Shown piece after piece: positions 35,086 through 46,751 of a stretch of DNA of 64,000 bases. Position 1 is the first letter of the stretch. Every line of letters starts with the position of its first letter. Source of the DNA: Sideroxydans sp. (lineage in GTDB: Bacteria; Pseudomonadota; Gammaproteobacteria; Burkholderiales; Gallionellaceae); the NCBI GenBank assembly GCA_028687425.1, contig JAQUAD010000001.1:1-64000 (forward strand), written 5' to 3'. A program made the translations under genes and the position numbers. The notes below the pieces were generated by a model. It was not told the DNA's origin and searched no databases. It worked only from the letters and a program-made list of their open reading frames with translations.

Positions 35086-36150
35086 TTACTTCACAACGGC
35101 GTTCAGTTCGCCCTTGATGTAACGCATTGCCATGGCGTCCAGCGCGATCGGCTTGATCTTGCCAGCCTGGCCAGCGGAACCGAAGGCTTCGTAACGTGCC
35201 TTGCAGATCGCCTTCATGGCCTTGGTGGTTTCAGCCAGGAACTTGCGCGGATCGAAGTCCTTGGGATTCTGCGCCAGGTAGCGACGAGTCGCGCCAGTAG
35301 ATGCCATACGCAGGTCGGTGTCGATGTTCACCTTGCGCACGCCGTGCTTGATGCCTTCGACGATCTCTTCGACCGGCACGCCGTAAGTCTGGGGCATCGC
35401 GCCGCCGAACTGGTTGATGATCTCCAGCCACTCTTGCGGCACGGAAGAAGAACCGTGCATCACCAGGTGGGTGTTGGGGATGCGGGCGTGGATCTCCTTG
35501 ATGCGGCTGATCGCCAGGGTGTCGCCTGTGGGCGGCTTGGTGAACTTGTATGCGCCGTGCGAAGTGCCGATGGCGATCGCCAGTGCGTCCACTTGCGTAG
35601 CCTTCACGAATTCAGCAGCTTCGTTGGGATCGGTCAGCAGTTGGTCGTGGCTCAGCACGCCTTCAGCGCCGTGGCCGTCTTCCTTCTCGCCGTGGCCGGA
35701 TTCCAGGGAACCCAGGCAACCCAGTTCGCCTTCGACGGAAACGCCGACTGCATGGGACATCTCAACGACGCTACGAGTCACGTTGACGTTGTATTCGAAA
35801 GAAGAAGGAGTCTTGCCGTCGGTCATCAGGGAACCGTCCATCATCACGGAAGAGAAGCCGGACTTGATGGCGTTGATACAGACGGCCGGGGAAGCACCAT
35901 GGTCCTGGTGCATCACGACGGGGATGTGCGGGTACATCTCGACCGCAGCTTCGATCAGGTGACGCAGGAAAGGCTCGCCTGCGTACTTACGCGCACCGGC
36001 GGAACCCTGCATGATCACCGGGCTGTTGGTTTCGTCGGCCGCTTCCATGATGGCCTTGACCTGTTCCAGGTTGTTGACGTTGAACGCAGGCAGACCGTAG
36101 CTGTGCTCGGCTGCGTGGTCCAGAAGTTGACGTAGGGATACGAGTGCCAT
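35086..36150 (-). CDS. fba: Fructose-bisphosphate aldolase class II (Calvin cycle type)
   Basis: A 354-aa zinc-dependent class II aldolase. It makes fructose 1,6-bisphosphate (and sedoheptulose bisphosphate in the Calvin cycle). Zinc and substrate motifs are [31 protein letters not shown] and [12 protein letters not shown]. The length and insertions fit the Calvin-cycle subtype. AGGAGGAAA stands before the ATG. It is the last gene of tkt-gap-pgk-pyk-fba. Confidence 0.96.
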   Translation of the reverse strand: MALVSLRQLLDHAAEHSYGLPAFNVNNLEQVKAIMEAADETNSPVIMQGSAGARKYAGEPFLRHLIEAAVEMYPHIPVVMHQDHGASPAVCINAIKSGFSSVMMDGSLMTDGKTPSSFEYNVNVTRSVVEMSHAVGVSVEGELGCLGSLESGHGEKEDGHGAEGVLSHDQLLTDPNEAAEFVKATQVDALAIAIGTSHGAYKFTKPPTGDTLAISRIKEIHARIPNTHLVMHGSSSVPQEWLEIINQFGGAMPQTYGVPVEEIVEGIKHGVRKVNIDTDLRMASTGATRRYLAQNPKDFDPRKFLAETTKAMKAICKARYEAFGSAGQAGKIKPIALDAMAMRYIKGELNAVVK

Positions 36151-36179
36151 TTTTTCCTCCTGATAAAATTACAAAAACA

Positions 36180-37619
36180 TTAGCTCTTGCGATGATCGCC
36201 GACACGCACGATCTTCATGGTATTGGTGTGACCGGCTTTGCCGATGGCTTCGCCGACGGTCATCACGATGAGGTCGCCTTCCTGCACCATCTTCAGGTGC
36301 AGCAATTCGTCTTCCGCCTGACGCAGGGTGACCGAATGGTCGTCCGAGGTCGATTCGAAAGCGATGGGATGCACGCCGCTGAACAAGGTGACCTTGCTCA
36401 GGGTGGCTTCCATCGGCGTCATCGCGAAGATAGGCGTGGTGTCGCTGCTGCGGGACATCCACAGTGTTGTTGATCCGGACTGCGTGAGTGCCACGATGGC
36501 TTTTACCTTGAAGTGCGAAGCCGCATACAAGGCCGACATCGCGATCGACTGGTCGATGCGGGTGAACTTGTTGTGCTCCAGACGACGATCTGCCGCGCTT
36601 TCTTCGCTTTCGCTTTCAGCGTTGATGCAGATGCGCGCCATCGATTCGATGGTCTCGACAGGATAGTCGCCCACAGCGGTTTCAGCTGACAACATCACGG
36701 CATCGGTGCCATCCAGCACGGCGTTCGCCACGTCGGACACTTCAGCGCGTGTCGGGATCGGATTGGTGATCATCGATTCCATCATCTGGGTTGCAGTGAT
36801 GACCAGGCGGTTCTTGGAACGCGCCAGCTTGATCATCTTCTTCTGCAGACCCGGTACGGCGGCATCACCGACCTCGACAGCCAGGTCGCCGCGCGCGACC
36901 ATGATGCCGTCGGATGCTTCGATGATTTCGCCCAATACGGGGATCGCTTCTGCACGTTCGATCTTGGCGATAAGCAGGCTCTTGCCGCCTGCCGCATGCA
37001 TCAGTTCTCGTGCCAGCTTCATGTCGTCCGCAGAGCGCGGGAAGGACACGGCCAGGAAGTCGGCTTTGATCATCGCTGCCGTCTTGATGTCTTCCTTGTC
37101 CTTGTCCGTCAAGGCCGGGGCAGTCAGTCCGCCGCCCTTACGATTGATGCCCTTGTTGTTCGACAATACGCCGCCGCGAACCACGGTACAGTGCACTTCT
37201 GCACCTTGCACATGGGTCACGTGGAATTCCAGCATGCCGTCATTCAACAGCAGAATGGAGCCCGGCTCTACATCGTTGGGAAGCTCCTTGTAATCCAGAC
37301 CGACACGTTCCTGATTACCCAGACCTTCAAGGGCCGCATCCAGAATGAAGGTGTCGCCAGGCGATAGAACGATCTTGTCGTTCTCGAACTTGCGCACGCG
37401 GATCTTAGGCCCCTGCAAATCTGCAAGGATACCGACTGTTCGGCCTGCGGTCGCGGCCGCAGCCCGCACGATCTCGGCGCGTTTCTGATGGTCTTCGGCA
37501 GTGCCGTGCGAGAAGTTCATCCGCACGACATCGACACCTGCTTTGATGATTGCGGTCAATGACTTCAGATCATTGGTCGCAGGCCCCAGGGTTGCTACTA
37601 TTTTTGTTCTACGCAGCAT
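36180..37619 (-). CDS. pyk: Pyruvate kinase
   Basis: A 479-aa pyruvate kinase that converts PEP and ADP to pyruvate and ATP. MLRRTKIVATLGPATND is the usual N-terminus, MNFSHG, the active-site segment KIERAEAIPVLGEI, MVARGDLAVEVG and the ATQMMESM helix are present, and a regulatory C-terminal domain follows. The start follows AAGGAAATC; 14 upstream codons are rejected. In this operon it drains fixed carbon from the Calvin cycle to central metabolism. Confidence 0.96.
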   Translation of the reverse strand: MLRRTKIVATLGPATNDLKSLTAIIKAGVDVVRMNFSHGTAEDHQKRAEIVRAAAATAGRTVGILADLQGPKIRVRKFENDKIVLSPGDTFILDAALEGLGNQERVGLDYKELPNDVEPGSILLLNDGMLEFHVTHVQGAEVHCTVVRGGVLSNNKGINRKGGGLTAPALTDKDKEDIKTAAMIKADFLAVSFPRSADDMKLARELMHAAGGKSLLIAKIERAEAIPVLGEIIEASDGIMVARGDLAVEVGDAAVPGLQKKMIKLARSKNRLVITATQMMESMITNPIPTRAEVSDVANAVLDGTDAVMLSAETAVGDYPVETIESMARICINAESESEESAADRRLEHNKFTRIDQSIAMSALYAASHFKVKAIVALTQSGSTTLWMSRSSDTTPIFAMTPMEATLSKVTLFSGVHPIAFESTSDDHSVTLRQAEDELLHLKMVQEGDLIVMTVGEAIGKAGHTNTMKIVRVGDHRKS

Positions 37620-37683
37620 GATTTCCTTGATTGTCTCTGGCGTCCTGCATCCCTCTCTCATCAGGATGCAGGCACCGTTTTAT

Positions 37684-38865
37684 TTACTGCTTTGCGCGTT
37701 CTTCCAGAATCGCCACTGCCGGCAATGTTTTGCCCTCGAGGAACTCCAGGAACGCACCACCTGCGGTGGAGATGTAAGACACCTTGTCATAGATGTCGTA
37801 CTTCTGGATCGCAGCAATGGTGTCGCCACCGCCAGCCAATGTGAACGCGCTGGTATTGGCAATCGCTTCAGCGATCTTCTTGGTGCCTTCGCCGAACTGG
37901 TCGAATTCGAAGACGCCGACCGGACCGTTCCACACCACGGTGCCAGCCTTCATGATGATGTCAGCCAGTTCCTGTGCAGACTTCGGACCGATGTCGAAGA
38001 TCATGTCGTCGTCTGCAACCTCACCGACGTTCTTCAGGACAGCAGGTTCGTTGGCATCGAACTTCTTGCCGCAGACCACGTCCACCGCGACCGGGATGTT
38101 AGCGCCGCGTTGTTTCATTTTTTCGATCAGTGCCTGAGCAGTCGGGACCAGATCGTCTTCACACAGGGACTTGCCGACGTTGCCGCCAGTCGCCTTGATA
38201 AAGGTGTTGGCGATACCACCGCCGACCACCAGCTGTTCGCACTTCTCGGACAGGGATTCCAATACGGTCAGCTTGGTAGAGACCTTGGAACCGCCGACGA
38301 TGGCGACCATCGGACGGGCCGGGCTGAGCAGGGCTTTGGTCAAAGCTTCGAGTTCCTGTGTCAGCAAGATGCCTGCTGCTGCAACCGGTGCGAACTTGGC
38401 CACACCGTGGGTAGAAGCTTCTGCACGGTGTGCTGTACCGAAAGCATCCATCACAAATACGTCGCACAGTGCGGCGTATTTCTTGGACAGCTCGTCGTTG
38501 CTCTTCTTCTCGCCCTTGTTGAAGCGGCAGTTCTCCAGCAACACCAGTTCGCCTTCGGCAACATCGAAGCCGCCGTCGATCCAGTCGCGGATCAGGCGTA
38601 CAGGCTTGCCCAGCTTGTTGGCGATGTCGTCAGCCACCGGTTTGAGCGAGTTCTCTTCCGAGAACACGCCTTCTTCCGGACGGCCCAGATGGGATGTCAC
38701 CATCACTTTTGCGCCGGCGTTCAAAGCTGCATTGATGGTTGCCATGGATGCACTGATACGCGCATCGGATGTCACTTTGCCATCTTTGACGGGTACGTTG
38801 AGATCGGAACGGATCAGGACGCGCTTGCCCTTCAGATCCAGGTCGGTCATTTTGATTACGGACAT
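37684..38865 (-). CDS. pgk: Phosphoglycerate kinase
   Basis: A 393-aa enzyme converting 3-phosphoglycerate and ATP to 1,3-bisphosphoglycerate in the Calvin cycle. Motifs are [27 protein letters not shown], the [21 protein letters not shown] segment and the C-terminal [23 protein letters not shown] precedes the ATG at MSVIKM. A second Met five codons in is possible. It follows gap after a strong hairpin. Confidence 0.96.
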   Translation of the reverse strand: MSVIKMTDLDLKGKRVLIRSDLNVPVKDGKVTSDARISASMATINAALNAGAKVMVTSHLGRPEEGVFSEENSLKPVADDIANKLGKPVRLIRDWIDGGFDVAEGELVLLENCRFNKGEKKSNDELSKKYAALCDVFVMDAFGTAHRAEASTHGVAKFAPVAAAGILLTQELEALTKALLSPARPMVAIVGGSKVSTKLTVLESLSEKCEQLVVGGGIANTFIKATGGNVGKSLCEDDLVPTAQALIEKMKQRGANIPVAVDVVCGKKFDANEPAVLKNVGEVADDDMIFDIGPKSAQELADIIMKAGTVVWNGPVGVFEFDQFGEGTKKIAEAIANTSAFTLAGGGDTIAAIQKYDIYDKVSYISTAGGAFLEFLEGKTLPAVAILEERAKQ

Positions 38866-38895
38866 GATTTTTCCTTCTTACAGACTTAAAACTTA

Positions 38896-38918
38896 AAGGG
38901 CTGGCGACGCCAGCCCTT
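38896..38918 (-). terminator. Stem-loop between gap and pgk
   Basis: A perfect 10-bp stem AAGGGCTGGC/GCCAGCCCTT (38896-38905 with 38909-38918) and a 3-base loop. On the minus strand it is followed by TAAGTTTTAAG, so it could terminate partly or protect the gap message, giving more GapA than Pgk. Confidence 0.55.
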
Positions 38919-38930
38919 GTTCAACATGGA

Positions 38931-39947
<1,017 letters not shown>

Positions 39948-39967
39948 TTAGTAATTGAACTTGTGTC

Positions 39968-41980
39968 TTACAGTACCGACTTGACAGCCTTGACCACATT
40001 CTCTGTGGTGAAGCCGAAGTGCTTGAACAGCTCAGGTGCCGGAGCGGACTCGCCGAAGGTGTCCATACCAACCACTGCGCCGTCCAGCACGTACTTGTAC
40101 CAACCACCTGTCACGCCCGCTTCGACGGCCACGCGCTTGATGCCCTTCGGCAATACGCTGTCTTTATAGGCCTGGTCTTGCTTGTCGAACACGTTTGTGG
40201 ATGGCATCGATACCACACGCACGTTGATACTCTCTGCTGCCAACGCTTCTTGTGCGCTCAGTGCCAACGAAACTTCAGAGCCTGTAGCGATGATCACAGC
40301 TTGCGGCTTGCCGCCTGCTGCTTCGGACAACACGTATGCACCCTTGCGGATGGCAGCGATCTGCGCAACATCACGCTTCTGGAATGCCAGATTCTGACGG
40401 CTGAAGATCAGGCTGGTCGGGCCATCGGTACGCTCGACTGCGGCCACCCATGCTGCTGCGGATTCGACGGTGTCGCACGGACGCCATACTTCCATGTTCG
40501 GGATGTAACGCAGGGTAGCGGTCTGCTCAACTGGCTGGTGGGTCGGACCGTCTTCGCCCAGACCGATGGAGTCGTGGGTGAACACGTAGATCACGCGCTG
40601 CTTCATCAGTGCCGACATACGCAAGGCGTTACGTGCGTATTCGGAGAACATCAGGAAGGTGCCGCCGAACGGCAGGAAGCCGCCGTGCAGGGCCATACCG
40701 TTCATGATGTGCGACATGCCGAACTCGCGCACGCCGTAGCTGATGTAGTTGCCCGGCTTCTTGCCGCTGACGTGATGCGCGCCTGTCCAGTTGGTCAGGT
40801 TGGAACCGGTCAAGTCGGCGGAGCCGCCGAGGAATTCAGGCAGCGCAGGTTGCAGGCCGTTGATGGCATTCTGCGAAGCCTTACGAGTAGCGATGGTCTC
40901 TGCCTTCTCGTTGGTCTTGGCGATGAATTCGGCTGCGTGCGCAGCCCAGCCTTCTGGCAACTGGTTGTTGATACGACGCTCGAACTCGGCAGCTTCTTTC
41001 GGGAATGCGGCCTTGTATTCTGCGAACTTGTTGTTCCACAGTTTTTCCAGGCCTTCACCCTTGGTGCGCGCATCCCATGCCTCGTATACGTGAGCGGGGA
41101 TCTCGAACGGAGGATACTTCCAGCCGATGTGCTCGCGGGTCGCAGCGACTTCGGCATCGCCGAGTGCTGCGCCGTGTACGTCATGCGTACCTTCCTTGTT
41201 CGGGGAACCAGCGCCGATCACGGTTTTGCAGCAGATCAGGGTTGGCTTGTCGGTAACCTTCTTGGCTTCTTCGATCGCAGCATTGATTGCCTCGGAATCG
41301 TGACCTTGCACGTTTGCGATAACGTGCCAGCCGTAGGCTTCGAAGCGCTTCGCCGTGTCATCGGTGTACCAGCCGTCGATGTGGCCGTCGATGGAGATGT
41401 TGTTGTCGTCCCAGAATGCGGTCAGCTTGCCCAAACCCCATGTACCGGCCAGCGCGCAAGCTTCGTGGGAGATACCTTCCATCATGCAACCGTCGCCGAG
41501 GAACACATAGGTGCGGTGATCGACGATCTCATGACCCGGCTTGTTGAATTCAGCTGCCAGCAGTTTTTCTGCCATCGCCATACCCACGGCGTTGGTGATG
41601 CCCTGTCCCAACGGGCCGCCAGTAGTCTCAACGCCAGGGGTGTAACCGTACTCGGGGTGGCCCGGAGTCTTGGAGTGCATCTGACGGAAGCGCTTCAGTT
41701 CGTCGATCGGCAGGTCGTAGCCGGACAGGTGCAACAATGCATAGATCAGCATCGAGCCGTGGCCGTTGGACAGGATAAAGCGATCGCGATCAGGCCACTT
41801 GGGATTCGCAGGGTTGTGACGCAGATGACGGTTCCACAATACGTCGGCGATCTCTGCCATGCCCATCGGCGCACCCGGGTGGCCGGAGTTTGCTTTCTGC
41901 ACTGCATCCACCGCCAGCATGCGGATCGCACCTGTGATGTCGTTATATTTTGGTGGGGTTACACTGCGTGTTGCTGACAT
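39968..41980 (-). CDS. tkt: Transketolase
   Basis: A 670-aa thiamine-diphosphate enzyme that moves two-carbon units between sugar phosphates in the Calvin and pentose phosphate pathways. Motifs are [27 protein letters not shown], the ThDP motif [13 protein letters not shown]...N, and [15 protein letters not shown] in the pyrimidine domain. The start follows GGAGGAGAA; 16 upstream codons are rejected. It is the first gene of the tkt-gap-pgk-pyk-fba operon, so its promoter should lie in 41981-42117. Confidence 0.96.
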   Translation of the reverse strand: MSATRSVTPPKYNDITGAIRMLAVDAVQKANSGHPGAPMGMAEIADVLWNRHLRHNPANPKWPDRDRFILSNGHGSMLIYALLHLSGYDLPIDELKRFRQMHSKTPGHPEYGYTPGVETTGGPLGQGITNAVGMAMAEKLLAAEFNKPGHEIVDHRTYVFLGDGCMMEGISHEACALAGTWGLGKLTAFWDDNNISIDGHIDGWYTDDTAKRFEAYGWHVIANVQGHDSEAINAAIEEAKKVTDKPTLICCKTVIGAGSPNKEGTHDVHGAALGDAEVAATREHIGWKYPPFEIPAHVYEAWDARTKGEGLEKLWNNKFAEYKAAFPKEAAEFERRINNQLPEGWAAHAAEFIAKTNEKAETIATRKASQNAINGLQPALPEFLGGSADLTGSNLTNWTGAHHVSGKKPGNYISYGVREFGMSHIMNGMALHGGFLPFGGTFLMFSEYARNALRMSALMKQRVIYVFTHDSIGLGEDGPTHQPVEQTATLRYIPNMEVWRPCDTVESAAAWVAAVERTDGPTSLIFSRQNLAFQKRDVAQIAAIRKGAYVLSEAAGGKPQAVIIATGSEVSLALSAQEALAAESINVRVVSMPSTNVFDKQDQAYKDSVLPKGIKRVAVEAGVTGGWYKYVLDGAVVGMDTFGESAPAPELFKHFGFTTENVVKAVKSVL

Positions 41981-42117
41981 TTCCGTTCTCCTCCGAAAAA
42001 ACTTTTGTGGCGATTTAGCACGAGACACTACATTAAAGAGGGGCGATTATGCCTCAGCGCCCATTGTCTGAGCAACTCGACAATATCCCTAGCTATTGAT
42101 TGGGAATGCTTTTTGTC

Positions 42118-42744
42118 TTAACCGGCATTCTTTTTAGGTGGTTTTATCCCCAATTGCTTGAGTTTTCGATACAAATGCGTGCGCTCAATGCCGATTTTGT
42201 CTGCCAGACTGGCAATATTCCCCTGCGCCAATTCAAGATGATAATTTAGATAGGCAGTATCGAAGTGTTCTCTGGCTTCTCGAAATGGCAACTCGAGCGG
42301 CAGTTCAAGTTTCACGTAGCCTTCTCGGCTTGTGACTTGCGATGCAATCTTGCTTTCCATTTTTTCAGGTAGTACCGGCTGCGGCTTTAACGTCTGTGCA
42401 ATTGTCGCCAACAGTTTCTTCAACGCAATTGGTTTCTCCAGAAAGTCTACCGCGCCTATACGAGTTGCCTCCAGCGCAGTCTCGATGGTGCCGTGCCCCG
42501 ACATCATGATTACCGGCATCGTCAATCGCCCTTGCGCCACCCATTCCTTGAGCAGGGTAAGTCCATCCGTGTCAGGCATCCAGATATCGAGCAACACGAC
42601 ATCTGGATGCTGGCCTATCAGTTTCCGTGCTTCTTCAGCATTCTCCGCCAGCAGCACGCTATAACCTTCATCGTACAAAATTTCAGATAGCAGTTCTCGT
42701 ATGCCCGCTTCATCATCCACGATCATAATCGTCTTGCTTGTCAT
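42118..42744 (-). CDS. NtrX-like response regulator lacking the AAA+ domain
   Basis: A 208-aa regulator. The receiver domain (about 1-118) has the acidic pair D10/D11 and phosphoacceptor Asp53 in [11 protein letters not shown], with MMSGHG and FLEKP. A Fis-type helix-turn-helix closes the protein (about 160-203, [25 protein letters not shown]), typical of NtrX. The central sigma54-interacting AAA+ domain (GAFTGA module) present in classic NtrX is missing; the linker is only about 40 residues. It overlaps the sensor kinase gene by ATGA, so they are a pair. It cannot activate sigma54 promoters by the usual mechanism. Confidence 0.88.
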   Translation of the reverse strand: MTSKTIMIVDDEAGIRELLSEILYDEGYSVLLAENAEEARKLIGQHPDVVLLDIWMPDTDGLTLLKEWVAQGRLTMPVIMMSGHGTIETALEATRIGAVDFLEKPIALKKLLATIAQTLKPQPVLPEKMESKIASQVTSREGYVKLELPLELPFREAREHFDTAYLNYHLELAQGNIASLADKIGIERTHLYRKLKQLGIKPPKKNAG

Positions 42745-44873
42745 GCCGCCCTCCCGGTCGTATTTTTCAGCACAGGTAGCAGAATGCTGACGCAGGTCCC
42801 GCCCTGTGACCGATTTTGTATAGTGATGCTCCCCCCGTGTTCTTCCACGATCTTCTTTACTATGGGCAATCCAAGCCCGGTTCCTCTGGCCTTTGTGGTT
42901 GTGTATGGCTCAAATGCCTTGGCAAGGAACTGTTCTGGGAAACCACTGCCGTTATCTGCCACCGATAACTTGAGCATCCCATGCTTGTCGTCATGCGTTG
43001 ACAAGGTGATCAACCTGTCTGTAACCCCTTGCAAAGCATCGTGCGCATTCTGCAACAGATTGTGAACCACTTGGCGCAGGCGTGTTGCATCACCATTGAT
43101 CGTAGTATGGTGAGCGTTCAAATCGATTTGTATCGGGCTGCTGTTTGCTTCATATAAGCCAAGTATCTCGTTCAATAGTTGGTGCAAATCCAGCGGCGTC
43201 AGTCTTGCTGCTGGCGCACGGGCGTAATCTGCAAAATCCGAAACCATGTTCTTCATTGCCGCAACCTGGCTGACAATGGTCTGGGTAGCTCGCTGGAGAA
43301 GTTGCGCATCTTCTTCATCTAGTCGATCTGATAGCTTGTGCTGTAGACGTTCCGCGGAAAGCTGGATCGGTGTCAATGGATTTTTGATCTCATGTGCCAA
43401 GCGTCGCGCAACTTCACCCCAGGCAGCTTGTCGCTCAGCTTGCCGCAGATGGGTAATATCGTCGAACACCACTACATAGCCTCGATTTGTGTCACCTGCC
43501 AATTTTGTCCCGCGCAGTAGCAATACCTGGTCACCATCTTTGCTCATGCGCTCGATCTGTTGTTGCCACACTTGTTGCGGGCTTGATGCAATACCTTGCT
43601 CAATCGCTTGCAGAAAAGGCTTTAGCAAGCTGTGCTCCTCGGCAAGAGTATGGGTGTGTTTTCCATTCAATTCTGCAGAAGCCACACCAAGTATCTGACC
43701 TGCACTGGCATTGGCTGAACGTAGCATCAGTTGCTCATCCAGGACCAGCACGCCCGACGATAAATGCGCCAGTACACTTTCCAAATGGGCTTTGGCATCA
43801 GCCACCTGTTGTTGTTGTTGTTCGCTCAACGTTTTGGCGGCCGACAATTGCGAGGTCATCTGATTGAAGAGTGCGGTTAATCCGCCTAGCTCGTCATTGC
43901 TTTGTACGGGATAGCTGCTACTGAAATCCCCCTTTGCCACCGCCCGCGTGCCCGCCGCCAATGCTGCCAACGGGGCGCTCAATTTTGAACTCAGATAGAA
44001 CGCCGCTGAAATCGCGCTAAGCAATACGATCAGTAGCGAAAGGGTAAGCGTTATTCCATACAGACGCTTCAACCCCACTCGCGAAAGAGTCAGTTGCTGG
44101 TAGTCGCCATATACCCCCTGAACTGTTTCAGCATCTGCTGCCAAGCGTTCCGGTACCGGTTGAGAAAATTGCAATACACGCCCCTCATTGTTCAACGAGC
44201 GAATCGGGACAATGATGCGTAAGATTAAACGTCCATCCGGCAATGCATCTGCTTGGCTATATCGGCCTTTGTCCTTGACTTGACGTAACATTTCCGATGT
44301 AGGGGACTCAACGCGATCAATATGTTTGCTACTGGCAAAGGCTATTAAATTACCTTTTCTATCGAAGACAGCGGCTTCTTGTGCCCCCCCTTCCGAGATA
44401 AATCTTGCCAAGGTTTCACCATGGCGTCTTGGAGATTGGTCTGCCAGGATTAATGCCACAAACTGTCCTTTTCGACCCAGTTCATCCAGTCCGTTCTGCA
44501 GGGTACTGCGTGCCAGATTCAAGCCGCCCTCCAGCGCCTTCTCCACGCGCACATCGAACCATGACTCTATACTCTTTCCCAAGAATTGAACGGATACGGC
44601 GTACACCAGCATGCCCGGCAGTACGGCAATCAAGGAAAAGAACATCGCTAGGCGCAAGGTAAGCTTTGCGCCATACACTTGATCGCGCAACTTGTTCCGC
44701 AGTTGCCAGAATTGATAGAACACCTGCACCAGCAATCCGAATGCTAAAGCACCTGTCAGAATCAGCAGCGTGAAGTAGTTTCGGGCGTACAGATCCGTGT
44801 TCCCGCTCGCACTGGAAAGCAGGTAGAGCAGTATGACGCCAATGATGCTGGAGAACAGGACCAGATACTTCAT
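42741..44873 (-). CDS. NtrY-like membrane sensor histidine kinase
   Basis: A 710-aa kinase. Three N-terminal transmembrane helices (about 3-25, 33-55, 72-95) are followed by an extracytoplasmic loop, another membrane helix near 280-300, a HAMP linker, a Gln-rich coiled region (SEQQQQQV), a PAS domain and the HisKA domain with phospho-His494 in [11 protein letters not shown]. The ATPase part has [11 protein letters not shown] and [12 protein letters not shown]. NtrY/NtrX systems are tied to nitrogen or redox and envelope signals. It overlaps both the response regulator gene and the DUF4390 gene by 4 bp. Confidence 0.92.
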   Translation of the reverse strand: MKYLVLFSSIIGVILLYLLSSASGNTDLYARNYFTLLILTGALAFGLLVQVFYQFWQLRNKLRDQVYGAKLTLRLAMFFSLIAVLPGMLVYAVSVQFLGKSIESWFDVRVEKALEGGLNLARSTLQNGLDELGRKGQFVALILADQSPRRHGETLARFISEGGAQEAAVFDRKGNLIAFASSKHIDRVESPTSEMLRQVKDKGRYSQADALPDGRLILRIIVPIRSLNNEGRVLQFSQPVPERLAADAETVQGVYGDYQQLTLSRVGLKRLYGITLTLSLLIVLLSAISAAFYLSSKLSAPLAALAAGTRAVAKGDFSSSYPVQSNDELGGLTALFNQMTSQLSAAKTLSEQQQQQVADAKAHLESVLAHLSSGVLVLDEQLMLRSANASAGQILGVASAELNGKHTHTLAEEHSLLKPFLQAIEQGIASSPQQVWQQQIERMSKDGDQVLLLRGTKLAGDTNRGYVVVFDDITHLRQAERQAAWGEVARRLAHEIKNPLTPIQLSAERLQHKLSDRLDEEDAQLLQRATQTIVSQVAAMKNMVSDFADYARAPAARLTPLDLHQLLNEILGLYEANSSPIQIDLNAHHTTINGDATRLRQVVHNLLQNAHDALQGVTDRLITLSTHDDKHGMLKLSVADNGSGFPEQFLAKAFEPYTTTKARGTGLGLPIVKKIVEEHGGSITIQNRSQGGTCVSILLPVLKNTTGRAA

Positions 44874-45499
44874 TGCTCCTGTACCTCGCCAGGCGGTTCC
44901 GGACTGATATCCCAGTGAAAGCGTTCTGATTCGACCTTCCATTGATCGCTGGTCAGCGCATTCATCTGCATTGGTTTCGGCAGCTGTGTCAGATCGAGCC
45001 CCATCCATGCTACTGCCCCGATCTGACTCCCTTTCTTTACCAACCTTGTTATATAGCCGTCACCAGACATATCCAGACGCGATATTTCAATCGGCGGTGC
45101 CACCTGTCTCCCCAGAACATGCAAGGCATCTGATAAGGAAAGGAAACTTTGATATAAACCACCCCGAGTCAGGCGGTATTGCTGGGTCAGTGTGTTGAAT
45201 GAAAGTTTGCTGGTTTGAATGTAATTAGCTATTTCACTGTCCATCCAATACCAACGCGATCGATGTACCGACAATTCGCTCTCAAAATAGAGTGTTACAC
45301 CACGCTTCAGCGCTTCTTCAACCTGCGGGGGTAATTGGATTTCAAAGTCTGCAGAGATCTGATATCCGTCGCTTGTCAGCCGTGCTTCCACTTTCTTGAC
45401 TTCGATCCCGTCGGCAATAGCAGCCGATGCGCCAAGGATCATCAGCCAGACACAAAAAGTCCGTAGCAATGTATTAATCAGCTTTGCGCAACAAGGCAT
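44870..45499 (-). CDS. DUF4390 secreted protein
   Basis: A 209-aa protein of the DUF4390 family, found upstream of NtrY-like kinases in betaproteobacteria. A signal peptide ends about ASAAIA/DG. The mature part is mostly beta-strand (VKKVEARLTSDGYQISADFE). It may be an extracytoplasmic partner of the kinase; this is inference. The start is uncertain: the 5' part overlaps the end of rsmB by 26 bp in another frame, and a TTG ten codons later could also serve. Confidence 0.78.
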   Translation of the reverse strand: MPCCAKLINTLLRTFCVWLMILGASAAIADGIEVKKVEARLTSDGYQISADFEIQLPPQVEEALKRGVTLYFESELSVHRSRWYWMDSEIANYIQTSKLSFNTLTQQYRLTRGGLYQSFLSLSDALHVLGRQVAPPIEISRLDMSGDGYITRLVKKGSQIGAVAWMGLDLTQLPKPMQMNALTSDQWKVESERFHWDISPEPPGEVQEQ

Positions 45500-46751
45500 A
45501 GAAGAATCCATCGTGCTGATTACAAGGCAATAGCTGCCCGGGTGGATCGTTCGCAAATGGCAGATTTATGACTGCCTGGCTTGCGTCTCTTTGCGTAGCC
45601 AGGAACCGATCAACTACATCCTGGTTTTCCTGTTTGAATATCGAGCAAGTGGCGTACAGCAATTTACCATCCGAAGCCAATAGCGGCCAAACAGCCTGCA
45701 GTATGCGTAGCTGCTGTTCGGAAAATTCGACAATATCAGCAGGTCTCCTCAACCATTTGATGTCGGGATGCCTGCGAACAACCCCGGAAGCCGAGCAGGG
45801 TACATCTGCCAGTATCCGCTGAAAGGGCTTACCATCCCACCACGTGTCGGGTTGCGATGCATCTCCACAAATCACTTCCGCATTCAATTTGCCTCGGTGC
45901 AGATTCTGCCTGACACGGTCAAGTCGTTGCTCATCCTTGTCCATTGCCACCAGCTCTACATTTGCTTTCTCCAGCATATGCATTGCCTTGCCTCCAGGCG
46001 CTGAACACACATCGAGTACACGCATGCCGTCTTCTATTTCAAGTATGGATGCTGCGCACTGAGCGCCCGCATCTTGTACGGACGCCCAACCTTCAAAGAA
46101 TTTGGGCAATCGCTCGACGCTCATTGGTTGCGTCAGCAACAGCGCTTCCGCTGTCAGGCGCTGAAATCCGATGTCCGCCTTTTCCAGCAGCGACATGTAG
46201 TCTTCAGTTGTGGTGCAGCGCCGATTGACCCTTAATGTCATTGGTGGATGCATGTTGCCGGCATCCAGTATGCTAGTCGACCGCTCGCCATACTGTTGCT
46301 CCATCTCGCGTATCCACCAATCCTGATAGGCAAATCGGCTGCTTTTTCTGGCATTGGCAGCCATACGTAGACTTTCCTGCTGGCGCAAGAAATTTCGCAA
46401 TACGCCATTCACCACCCCGCTGACTGGGGACTTGAGCTTCTTTGCCGCGCGTACGGCCTGATCAACCACAACATGGGACCCGGCTTTGCTATATTCCAGT
46501 TGGTACATGGTCACCATCAGCAGATATGGCAGCAGTTTATCGCGTGGAGGGCGCTCGAGCAGTTTCCCCAACATGAACTCCAGGCGCGCGTAGTAACGGA
46601 TCGTGCCGTAGCTCAGATCCTGTAGTGCGCCTTTTTGCTGCGGAGAGAAGCCTGGATTTGCCGCAATTCTTTCTGCGAGTACGCGGTCCAGATTGCTTCC
46701 GTCCACGACGCGCTTAACGATTCCAGCAGCCTCTGTCTGGATGACATTCAC
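45474..46751 (-). CDS. rsmB: 16S rRNA (cytosine-967-C5)-methyltransferase
   Basis: A 425-aa RsmB/Sun enzyme. An N-terminal NusB-like domain (about 1-130) is followed by a SAM methyltransferase domain. SAM motif VLDVCSAPGGKAMHM, the motif-IV Cys in ADVPCSASGVVRRHPDIKW and the catalytic Cys in TCSIFKQEN are intact. It methylates C967 of 16S rRNA. It overlaps fmt by ATGA, forming the standard def-fmt-rsmB operon. Confidence 0.95.
   Translation of the reverse strand: MNVIQTEAAGIVKRVVDGSNLDRVLAERIAANPGFSPQQKGALQDLSYGTIRYYARLEFMLGKLLERPPRDKLLPYLLMVTMYQLEYSKAGSHVVVDQAVRAAKKLKSPVSGVVNGVLRNFLRQQESLRMAANARKSSRFAYQDWWIREMEQQYGERSTSILDAGNMHPPMTLRVNRRCTTTEDYMSLLEKADIGFQRLTAEALLLTQPMSVERLPKFFEGWASVQDAGAQCAASILEIEDGMRVLDVCSAPGGKAMHMLEKANVELVAMDKDEQRLDRVRQNLHRGKLNAEVICGDASQPDTWWDGKPFQRILADVPCSASGVVRRHPDIKWLRRPADIVEFSEQQLRILQAVWPLLASDGKLLYATCSIFKQENQDVVDRFLATQRDASQAVINLPFANDPPGQLLPCNQHDGFFYALLRKAD

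Noticed and set aside
40019..41977. A 652-codon open frame antisense to tkt
   Set aside because: Low-quality Cys/Val/His-rich translation with no family motif; transketolase on the other strand is certain.
43808..43830. Repeated TTG triplets in the ntrY-like gene
   Set aside because: They encode a short Gln run in a coiled linker of the kinase; not a CRISPR or functional repeat, though slippage is conceivable.
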